The notes under the pieces were generated by a model. It ran no database searches, was not told where the DNA came from, and saw only the letters and a program-made list of their open reading frames with translations. The position numbers and the translations under genes were made by a program. Positions 56,101 through 64,000 of a stretch of DNA of 64,000 nt are shown here, in pieces; position 1 is the first letter of the stretch; every line of letters begins with the position of its first letter. The stretch is from Tretioscincus oriximinensis. Its lineage: Eukaryota; Chordata; Lepidosauria; Squamata; Gymnophthalmidae. The DNA lies in contig JAJVDF010000589.1 of assembly GCA_022410635.1 (NCBI GenBank), positions 495,064 through 559,063 of the forward strand, read 5' to 3'.

Positions 56101-58398
56101 TCAGGGCAATGTTGGGGCTGAAAATTTCATAGGCTTTGATTTTGTACCATTTACTGCCCCAGGAGTTCCTAATCTGCATAACACTTATTGTTTCTCTGGT
56201 AAACTAATACTGCATGAAGTCAATCGTATAATTGAGCCAGTTCTCGATTGTCCACTTAGTTTTATCTTTCTAACCCCTGCGATGACAACGTGGCGGGGCC
56301 AAATGCTTTGCTTCACAATGCGTAAATCCTCAAAGTTTAGATTTAACAGCTCAATTCTATTGGATATTAACACTTGATATGCAGATTTATAATCTTATTG
56401 ATTTACTATGCCAAATCATTGTTAATTCTTGGCATTCAAATCACATGAGTATATAATACCCTCTAATCTGACCAACATTGTGGGCAACAAGAATGATCAA
56501 GGGGCTGGAGCACCTTCATTGAGAAGTCAGGCAGCAACGTCTGGGCCTCTTCAGCCTTGAGAGACGGTGTTGAGAGATGGTCTGATTGAGGTATATAAAA
56601 TCATGCATGGGATGGATAAAGTGAATAGAGAAAAATTATCTATAGAAAAATTCTCTTATCACACAACACTAGGACCAGAGGGGCTTCCTTGAAACAGATG
56701 GGCAGAAGAGTGAGGGCAGAAAGGAAAGTCATTGGCCTTTGGAATTGACTTCCAGAAAAGGTGGTGGTAGCTAGCATCCTGGATAGCTTTAAGACAGGAT
56801 TAGACAGGTTTATGGACACCAAGGGTATAAATAGCTATTAGGGTGGATGATGCTGCCTCNGGGATGGAGCAACAGGCAGGACTCCTGAAATACCATTTGC
56901 AGGGAANTGAGAACAGGGAATTTTGCCTTCTTATGTTCAGACTGCCCAAGTGCAACTGGTGAGTCACTGTATGAGACAGAAAGCTGGANTATANGGGCTC
57001 CGGCCCCATTCAGCAGAGCTCCTCTTATGTACTTATTGTGGGGATAAGCTGATCATGTGGGATAACTGAGCAGGTGTTCTTTATCATCTGGTCATTATTT
57101 TAATTTCCACCTCTTTCACTCGGTTATATTTTATTCGCTGCGTATCTTTCAACCATTTTGGCCATTCACTTTGCAAACCCAGAATATCACCATCCCACTG
57201 TGGTTTAATTAAAAGGTGATTTTTATACTGGACTGAGATTGCTGTCATTCCTGCCCTAGGTGGGGGAAAGCAGTCTGGGGCTCTTTTCATCTGGTCTTGT
57301 ATTTGGAACGTCAGACTCTTCCCTGGAAGTCTCCCGGTTCGATTCCAAAGCAGGCATTTGCTTTTATTCCGTTCGTAAAATGCAGGAAAAAGAAATTGCA
57401 TTGTAGCGGTAATTACACGTCTGGCCGGCAGATGACACTGTTGCTCAACTTGTTTGCTACAGCCATAAAACAGTATTTACAAAATAAAATTATATCGTTG
57501 CAAAGGGATTGTGGTTTTTAATTTTAAAAGAAGGGATGTCATTTATTTATTCGTTTGTTTGTTTTACTTCCATTAATATTCCACCCTTTNTGTAAGCAAA
57601 CGAATAATAAAAACCCTTAAAATAGGGACCCTTAACAATGCTGGCAGTGCATTCAATGAGAAAAGGTATATTTTGCATAGCTACAGGCTGTGGTAAACAG
57701 GTGATTCAATAAACACAGTGCAGATACCTGATGTAACAGGAGCCCTGCGGAATGGAGCCAGAGCCCACCCAGTCCAGCATTTTCTCTTACCCAACATCCC
57801 ACCAACTGCACCTGGGCAGTCTGAAGCAGAAGATAGCAAAACTTTCTCAGCTCTTGGACTAGGGATCTGACATCCACATGGGCCCTGCCATAATCTACAC
57901 TAGCATGTGGATGAGCCAAATGGGGTCTGCCATAGCCTACACTGGCCCACCGATTGCATCTGGGTAGCCTGAAGCAGAAGAAGGCAAAACCTTCACCTGT
58001 TCTTGATTCTTGCAACAGGCACCTGCCATCCACGTGCTGGTGGAGATTATGGCAGACCCTGAATGTCTGGCCTCCCGCCAGCAAGATGAGTTTGAAGCAC
58101 TTGGAGGCTAGCAAGGGAAAAGCTGGCGGCATGAGCTTTCGCAGGCACATCTACTTATTCAGATGCTCAGATTAGGGGATACCTGACCACGAAGACCAGC
58201 TTCCAGCGTCAAATGTTGCTTTTTCACTTAGTCTCTGTGTTTTATTTCCTAGATAACTGGGCTTTTCTGTATGCCCAGCGCCTGGCCTTGAAGCAGCAGT
58301 TACCCCTTCATGTCTGCTTCTGTTTAGTACCCAAGTTCCTGGACGCGACCATCCGCCATTTTGGCTTCATGCTCAAAGGCCTTAAGGAAGTGGCTGAG
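52779..58398 (+). CDS. PHR: Gene 3: class II CPD photolyase, 5' part (partial)
   Basis: Two coding exons, 52779-53118 and 58253-58398, splice in phase 1 through CAAG|GTGAGG and ttcctag|ATAACTGG. They produce the class II photolyase hallmark [20 protein letters not shown]. This flavoenzyme uses blue light (FADH- cofactor) to split cyclobutane pyrimidine dimers in nuclear DNA. The 161 residues here cover the N-terminal extension and the start of the alpha/beta antenna domain; the FAD-binding domain lies past the window. No third exon was seen between 58399 and 64000. Confidence 0.9.
53275..54015 (-). mobile_element. CR1 LINE 3' part in PHR intron
   Basis: Reversed tail 'aagaacataagaacataagaagagccataccgg', then an almost intact RT C-terminus (53581-54012: [46 protein letters not shown]). 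Confidence 0.9.
54016..54530 (+). mobile_element. Possible solo LTR
   Basis: GC-rich block with promoter-like 'gggcctataaagctcgccc' (54228-54245) and, about 230 bases later, 'ctacaataaacctgtttgtttttgaaacc' (AATAAA plus GT/T-rich). This is the U3-R-U5 order of an LTR. It separates a CR1 copy from the following MITE. Clear TG...CA ends and a target duplication could not be defined. Confidence 0.4.
54534..54753. mobile_element. Palindromic MITE, copy 1
   Basis: Begins 'ggctgaccagatgaccccttttggggg' and ends 'aaaggggtcatctggtcagcc', with 'cctcagaaaaaactgggaggcacccc' mirroring 'ggggtgcctcccgtttttttctgagg'. Non-coding, with long terminal inverted repeats. In a PHR intron. Confidence 0.78.
54985..55325 (+). 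mobile_element. CR1 LINE 3' end fragment
   Basis: 'gggtcatcggcctgtggaatttacttcctgaagaggtagtggtagc' through the 'cttcttatgttcttatgttatgttct' tail. A well-preserved last ~340 bases. Confidence 0.9.
55574..55763. mobile_element. Palindromic MITE, copy 2
   Basis: Same inverted-repeat layout as 54534-54753 ('ataggctgaccagatgaccccttttgggggg' to 'aaaaggggtcatcgggtcatcctaa'), shorter in the middle. Confidence 0.75.
55775..56470. other. Unassigned sequence in PHR intron, possibly retroelement-derived
   Basis: Contains a 90-residue open frame ending at 56051 ([20 protein letters not shown]...) and AT-rich sequence with no family I can name. It is bounded by a MITE and a CR1 fragment. No splice-supported exon. 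Confidence 0.3.
56480..57040 (+). mobile_element. CR1 LINE 3' fragment, older
   Basis: 'acaagaatgatcaaggggctggagcacc' to 'cagcagagctcctcttatgtacttatt'. The RT C-terminus and 3' UTR carry several indels and n bases. Confidence 0.78.
57090..57270 (-). mobile_element. L1-like ORF2 C-terminal fragment
   Basis: The minus strand reads [20 protein letters not shown], then [20 protein letters not shown] and EIKIMTR, matching the corresponding region of the L1 at 60114-60686 (KYNKLREVELKILTR). Confidence 0.65.
57730..58030 (-). mobile_element. CR1 3' UTR fragment with palindrome insertion
   Basis: Reversed CR1 3' UTR ('aacaggagccctgcggaatggagccagagcccacccagtcc') interrupted by 'catgggccctgccataatctacactagcatgtggatgagcc'. 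Ends about 220 bases before PHR coding exon 2. Confidence 0.65.
58253..58398 (+). CDS. PHR: PHR coding exon 2
   Basis: 146 bases between a tttatttcctag acceptor and a GAG|GTAATG donor (phase 0 out). The translation [20 protein letters not shown] and [21 protein letters not shown] is the strongly conserved first Rossmann-like strand-helix block of class II photolyases. There are no stops or frameshifts. Confidence 0.9.
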
Positions 58399-58554
58399 GT
58401 AATGGTGTGGGGGGGCAGGAAGGGAATCAAAATGAAGTGGATACCTTGTCAGCCGAACCATTCTGGGGCTTGTAAAAACAAAGTCTGTGGTTATTAACAA
58501 GAAATTATTTTTCCAGACCCTTTACCATTGATTCTGGGGTTTCCTCAAGAAAGA

Positions 58555-58740
58555 GGAGGGTTTTTTTATACCCCACTTTTCTCAAAGGGAATCAAAGTGG
58601 CTTCTGTTCCTTCACAACAGACACCTTGAGAAGTAGGTGGGGCTGAAAGAGCTCCAAAGAACTATGACCAGCCCAAGGTCATGCAGCTGGCTTTTTTGTG
58701 GAGGAGGGCAGAATCGAACTGGAGGACTTCCACAAGAGTC
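58555..58740 (-). mobile_element. Sauria-type SINE, reversed fragment
   Basis: 'ataccccacttttctcaaagggaatcaaagtggcttctgttccttcacaacagacaccttgagaagtaggtggggctgaaagagctcc' is the inverse of the SINE tail and central region. Confidence 0.75.
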
Positions 58741-59214
58741 TTGCCATTATCCCAGGGGTGGAGAAAGTGTGNCCCACAGGCCAGGAGCAGCCTCTGCGGC
58801 CCTTTGATCTGGCCCCGCAATGTTTCTCGGCCTCAGCCCCTGGATCCCCACCCTCCCCTTGCAGCTGTATGCGCCATGCCATTTTAAAAAATAGTTTTGG
58901 CAGCTGCATCACACAGCTGGTTCAGGGCCAGGCAGGGAAGGATCAAGGGAGACGAGGCTGCTGGACTGAAGCACGGGACTTGCCAGCCTTACCCTTCCAG
59001 GCAAGCGGGGCGGCCGTGAAGGTGCGGGGCGATGTGTGGGAGATTGGGCACAGCCTCGTCTTTCCCGTTTTCATGGATTGGGGGAGGGGCTGGGAGGAGG
59101 AAAGGGTGGGGGGGAGAAAACGAGAGGGGGAGGGGCTAGAGGGGGAGCGGCCTGGGTAAGGAGTGGTAAATAGAGTGTGGGAGGGGGTGTGGCTCTCAGG
59201 AGATTTTCAAATCT
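58741..59214. other. G-rich intronic or flanking sequence, nothing recognised
   Basis: GC- and G-rich, with gggg-containing runs near 59085-59150. No exon with photolyase similarity was seen. Confidence 0.4.
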
Positions 59215-59550
59215 CCAAATTTATTTATTTACTTGTACGTATACTCCACCCTATACCCAAAGGTCTCAGGGCAGCCAACCATAAAACAATAAATAAAAGT
59301 TGGCAAATTAAAAACAGTATAAAACATCCAAAAGTGGGAAGAAAAATTACATTTCTTCAGCTGAAGGGCCAGGTGAAAGAGAGGCGTCTTCAAAGGTCTT
59401 CTAAAGAACGCACCCATGATGACTGACCCACCTCGAGGGGGAGCCTATTCCATAGTTAAGGGACAACCACCGAGAAGGTCCTACCCCGGGTCCTCACCCC
59501 ATCGGCCGTTGAAAAGGGTGGTACAGCCAAGAGGGCCTCCCCTGCAGATC
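59215..59550 (-). mobile_element. L2-like repeat fragment
   Basis: 'tttatttatttacttgtacgtatactccaccctatacccaaaggtctcaggg' to 'ggtggtacagccaagagggcctcccctgcagatc'. Same family as 13797 and 60880. The 3' end of the minus-strand L1 lies directly against it. Confidence 0.6.
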
Positions 59551-60879
59551 TTTTTTTTTAATATAGTTTATTAGTTTTAAACATAACAAAAAACATAAGA
59601 TGGACATTAACATAGACATAAAAACATAAATTAAGACAAAGAAAACCCCCTCCCCCCTGCTAACTCACAGGGATTTGGAATAACTAAATCTGTCCTCTCA
59701 TATGAGCAAACGTTGAATCCATTGAGTTAAAAATCGCTTATGATATACGTTTATGCCATCTGATCTCCCACAGGGTTTTGATCTTTATCCCAAGTCGTTT
59801 CAACCTTCTTTCTCTTAGATATTCATAAANTAATGTATCTGCTAAGTATTCATACCATCCCTCTATTGACCAACTCTCTCTATCCTTCCAGCCCCTTACT
59901 ATTAATATATGAGTTGCTCTAATAGCCTGTTGTAGTATATCTTTTTCTTCCTGTGTCAGATTTTGTCTTGTTAAATTATTAGAGATTACTACCTCTTTTA
60001 GTACATTAATATCCAGGATATTATTTAATTCTCCAATAATATTTTCCCAACATGAACGAAAACTCTATCCTGTCCACAATGCCAGCATAGTGGGGATTTA
60101 TTCTCCATGTGTGCTAACTGTACCATCTCGTCAAGATTTTAAGTTCTACCTCCCTAAGCTTATTATATTTAATATCGTTGATTTCAGTTATCCACCTTCC
60201 CCACGTCTGGTCATCATTTTCTATATCCAAAGTCCATTTTATTTTTATGTAATAAAGATTTTTATATTTATACTTATTCATAAGTCTATATAACATTCCT
60301 ACTAATGATTTTTCCACTTGAATTCTCTTCAAAATATTCTCAATTTCTCCTACATCCGTCCTCATATATGCTCTAATATCTTGCCCCGTAATATAACTGT
60401 ATACTGCCAGCTCTGTTAACCATTGATTAGGATTTTGCCTAAATACTCTCAATCTTTCCAAAGTTAAAGGGTTGCCCATATTATCATACAGATCTTTTAA
60501 CCAACGAATTCCCCTGCTCTTTAATATTTTCTGGTATTTATCCATATTATTATCTCCTATAATATTAATTATTCTAATGGAGGCTATTTGTAAGTGACTA
60601 TGTACTAATTTTCTATAAGTTTGTTGCCAACATTTCCATAGGGCCGCGAAGGGTGGGAGCCACTCATTCATCTTCCTTCTCTCCATTTATCTCTTAATAT
60701 AGAGAAATTGTCCATTCCATTTAATTTTAATACTGTTTTTNGGGCTTTTCCATTTTCTTTATATCCTAAATCAAATATTTTAAGTAGTTGGAAAGTCTCA
60801 AAGTATGTTTTTAGACATGAAAAATTCCATCCAGCTTCTTCCCCTGTTGAATAAAAAACCCTATTGGGAATTCTTCTTG

Positions 60880-61200
60880 ACTTATTTTATTTATTTATTT
60901 ATACTTATACACCACCCTACATCCGAAGGTCTCAGGGCCTTCACCACAGGAACAACACCACAAAATTAAAACAGTATAAAACAGTATTTAAAAGTTGGGA
61001 CAGAGATGACATTTCTTCAGCCAAAGGCCAGGTAAAAGAGGTGCATCTTCAAGGACCTTCTAAAAGAATACGACGACGATGTTAGACGCACCTCGAGGGG
61101 GAGACTATTCCAGAGACGTGGGGCAACCACTGAGAAGGCCCTAGCCAGGGTTCACACTCCACTGGCTGTTGAAAGGGGTGGTACAACCAGGAGACTCCAT
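60880..61200 (-). mobile_element. L2-like repeat inserted in L1
   Basis: 'tttatttatttatttatacttatacaccaccctacatccgaaggtctcaggg' to 'ggggtggtacaaccaggag'. About 80% alike by eye to 59215-59530. It interrupts the L1 ORF2 region. Confidence 0.6.
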
Positions 61201-61689
61201 TCCTTTAACTCTCTCTTCCATGTCATAAACATTTGTACCGTAATTGCCCCTGGTACNGTTTGGAAGAGTATAAAACCTCGGTAGCACCTTCATTTTTATC
61301 ACTCTCATCTTGGTAAGAATCCCCCATTTTTATGAGGCCGTGAGTGGATCAATTGTTTAATTTTTTTCCATATTGTACCATAATTAACTTTTACTAACCT
61401 TTCTAGATTTTTTGTTATTTTCACTCCTAAGTATATCAATTTTTTCTGACCTGTTTTCAGTCCTGAGACGGGCGATGTGAGTTAATTCATTTCTTGGAAC
61501 ATTAATAGCAAGTAATTTGGATTTGTCCATATTGATTTTTAGACCGGAAATTTTTTCGAATTCATGTATTGTATTTTTTGGGTGTTTAGTGATTGCGAGG
61601 GCATCATCTGCACATTTGGCCTACTCCTATTCTATATCCTTTGATGTTTTCATTATTTCTAATCATGTTTGCCAATGGTTCAATTGCAG

Positions 61690-63440
61690 GGTGGATTTTC
61701 ATGGAAGAGGGCAGCCACAACCGAAAGGAGACAGGGTTGATATGTTCGAGGACCTCGAAAGGACCAACAAACTTGTAGTCCTGTTTGCAGGAGGGCCGAA
61801 GAGAGCGTAGATTATGTATGGAGAGCCAAACATAGTCGCCAATAGAAATAGGGGGGCCTTGGGCTCTGTGGCGATCAGCGTAATGCTTGGCGAAGGCAGA
61901 AGACGCATTTAGGGCATCATGGATTTTGTCCCAAACCGCTGAAGCGGAAGTGGACCAATGTGACAGGGAGCNGGGGAGGGAGTCAGAGACGAGGGGAGGG
62001 AAGACAGACAGAGAAGAACCATAGACTGCTTGGAAGGGCGAGACACCTGTGGAGGAATGAATAGAATTATTATAGGCAAATTCACATAGAGACAGGTAAG
62101 AGAGCCAATCAGATTGCTGAAAATTAACATAAGAGCGTAAGAGCCGTATGATGTTCTGCAAACTACGCTCACTTTGTCCATTAGTTTCGGGGTGAAAGGC
62201 AGAACTAAACGCCACTTGAGACCCCCAAAGCTTGATGAAGGCGCGCCAAAAGCGAGCAGGCCACGATCAGAAATGATGCGTTCGGGAACGCCGTGTAGCC
62301 TGAAAATGTTGTCTAGAAAGAGCTTAGCCAGTTGTGGGGTGGTGGGGATAGACTTGAGCAGAATGAAGTGGGCCATCTACGAAAAGCAGTTGACCACGCA
62401 CCATATAGTGGTCATGCAGTTGGAGGAAGGCAAACTGACTAAAAAGTCCATAGTAATCTCTTGCCATGGGCNGGGAGGCAGAGGCAGGGGCATGAGGAGA
62501 CCTGGAGGTTTGCAATGAGGTACCTTAGTTTGAAGGCAAACAGGGCAGGAGGAGACGTAGATGGAGACGTCCTTACGGAGGGTAGAGCACCAATAAGAGC
62601 GCTGTATCAGCGCTAAGTTGCGGAGGAACCAAGAGTCAATAGAAAGCGCATCCTTGATGAGATCATATAAAGGATGGTTGGCTGAAACACGAAGGAACAC
62701 ACGCCTAAATGAGCCGGTGAAAGTAAAGTCTTCGGTTCTTCCAGGGCGTGGCTGCCACAGTACTGAGGCTTGTGGGAACGGGCATCAGCGAGGCAATTGT
62801 CTTTACCAGAAATGTACTGGATGGAGAAGTCGAAATTGGAGAAGAACTCTGACCAGCACGATTAGCGGGAGTTGTGCATCTTCTAAGTTGTGCTTGGAAG
62901 GCTTCATGAAGACCTCCAAGTTCTTGTGGTCTGTGTGGATGGTAAATGGTAAGCCGTTCTGGAGGTAGTGGCGCCATTGTTCGAGGCAAAACTTAATGGC
63001 CAGAAGCTCCCAGTTGTAGACTGCGTAGTTGCGTTCAGCAGGAGTCAGCTGACGTGAAGCACAAGGCACGAGGGTATCAGTAGAAGGGTCATGCTGAAGG
63101 AGAACTCCCCCAACAGCGACATTGCTGGCATCGGTATGGACCACGAAAGGTAGAGAGAAGTTAGGATGCTTGAGGCAGGAGTCAGAGGTAAAGAGAGACT
63201 TCAGAGCATCAAAGGCATGCTGGCAATCAGTGGACCAGATAAATCTGGGGCACAGGGTCCTGGAGCAGCCTGCAGGTGCTCGAACCGTTTTACTGCCACG
63301 CAGAAGAGTGGNAAGGGGAGCAGCAACATGGGCAAAATTGGGGATGAACTTCCTGTAGAAGTTGGCGAAGNCAAGGAAAGATTGCAGCTGACGCCTATTC
63401 CTCGGTGGCTCCCAGTCCAAAACGGAAGTGATCTTGTCAT
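61690..63440 (-). mobile_element. Internal Ty3/gypsy pol fragment embedded in L1
   Basis: In order on the minus strand: the end of the reverse transcriptase (LDWEPPRNRRQL, FLxFANFYRKFIPNFA); an RNase H region (PFVVHTDASNVAVGGVLLQ, IHTDHKNLEVF); an integrase zinc-finger remnant ending CPVCLQTK; a DDE-type core (TMDFLVSLP, ISDRG, FHPETNGQSER); and a C-terminal part ending LPSSMKIHP. Frameshifts separate at least three frames. No gag, protease or LTRs are present. A defective, non-autonomous remnant. Confidence 0.87.
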
Positions 63441-64000
63441 GGTCCTTCCTTTTATAAATCCATATTGATCTTCCTGGATCAAATCTGGAATATTTTTTTC
63501 TAATCTTATAGTCAACATCTTTGCAAAAAACTTATAGTCAATGTTGGCTAACATTATGGGTCTATANGACTCTACATTTTCTTTTACCTTTCCGATCTTC
63601 AGGATTGGTATAATCTCTGCTTGTCTCCATGTGTTTGGAATATCCTGGGATCTTAATATTTTATTAAACAGAATTTTTAGGTTAGGTATTAATTCCTGTC
63701 TGAATGTCTTATAAAAAATAGTTGTATAGCTGTCCGGTCCTGAAGATTTTCCTAGCTTTAAGGCAGAGATTGCTACCTCTATCTCCCTATTTGTAACTTC
63801 TGTGTTCAACATTATTCTTTTCTGATCATCTATCTGAGTAGTTACCATGATATCTCCGTCCTCTACTATCCTTTCCCTATATAAAAATTTATAAAACTGA
63901 GCTAGTCTTGTAGTGGGAAAAAATTGGGACAGAAGCAAAGTTATTTTCTCAAACAAACATGGTTTATTAGTATGCATACATGACACAGCCATCTCTGTTT

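Larger units (their letters stand above)
59551..64000 (-). mobile_element. L1-like retrotransposon (minus), interrupted, 5' part beyond window
   Basis: A poly-T run at about 59551 marks the 3' end. Going up: the ORF2 C-terminal region (60114-60686; contains TWGRWI and LREVELKILTRWY), an inserted L2-like repeat (60880-61200), the post-catalytic RT region (~61200-61690; KCADDALAI replaces the usual YADD block), a Ty3/gypsy pol segment (~61690-63440), then the RT fingers region (63440-63992; GKSSGPDSYT, QDIPNTWRQAEIIP, EDQYGFIKGR). About 300 bases of RT between GFIKGR and IEPLA, present in the L1 at 45-48 kb, are missing at the gypsy junctions. Confidence 0.85.

Overview
The window looks like part of a squamate reptile (lizard-type) genome. 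It is packed with CR1 LINE copies, many ending in the (TTCTTATG)n-type 3' tail. It also holds tRNA-headed SINEs with the Sauria-type tail, L1-like and L2-like LINE fragments, a Ty3/gypsy remnant and several palindromic MITE-like elements. Single n bases are scattered throughout, and there is one 345-base assembly gap (51283-51627). A vertebrate class II CPD photolyase gene is also present, a gene known from reptiles, birds, fish and marsupials and absent from placental mammals.

Three protein-coding genes can be assembled from splice signals. Gene 1 (minus, 15867 down past 1105, 3' end outside the window) is a MUC4-like mucin. It has a signal-peptide exon, one 6,612-base Ser/Thr/Pro/acidic exon with about 14 copies of a ~62-residue repeat, then two exons that together encode an AMOP domain. 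Gene 2 (minus, 43379 to 25319) appears complete: signal-peptide exon, four tandemly duplicated ~1.4 kb mucin exons, and three short exons encoding a C-terminal domain and stop. Every visible internal junction is phase 1 except the last. The summed coding length is 5,991 bases (1,996 residues plus stop), divisible by three. Gene 3 (plus, from 52779, 5' end only) is PHR, the CPD photolyase. A CpG-rich promoter and probable non-coding first exon lie near 49.9-50.12 kb, and coding exons at 52779-53118 and 58253-58398. The rest lies beyond the window.

Layout: 0-16 kb gene 1, with its intron 2 full of CR1; 16-25 kb intergenic repeats; 25-43.4 kb gene 2, with repeats in its introns; 43.4-49.9 kb intergenic, including a recent 5'-truncated L1 with a perfect 16-base target-site duplication; 49.9-58.4 kb PHR; 58.4-64 kb the next PHR intron or flank, containing an L1 copy carrying an internal Ty3/gypsy pol segment.

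The most notable structure is the mucin cluster. Two neighbouring head-to-tail genes share one design (phase-1 signal exon, then symmetric phase 1-1 mucin exons). One has grown by internal repetition inside a single giant exon. The other has grown by tandem exon duplication, with a mosaic pattern that suggests gene conversion among its four exons.
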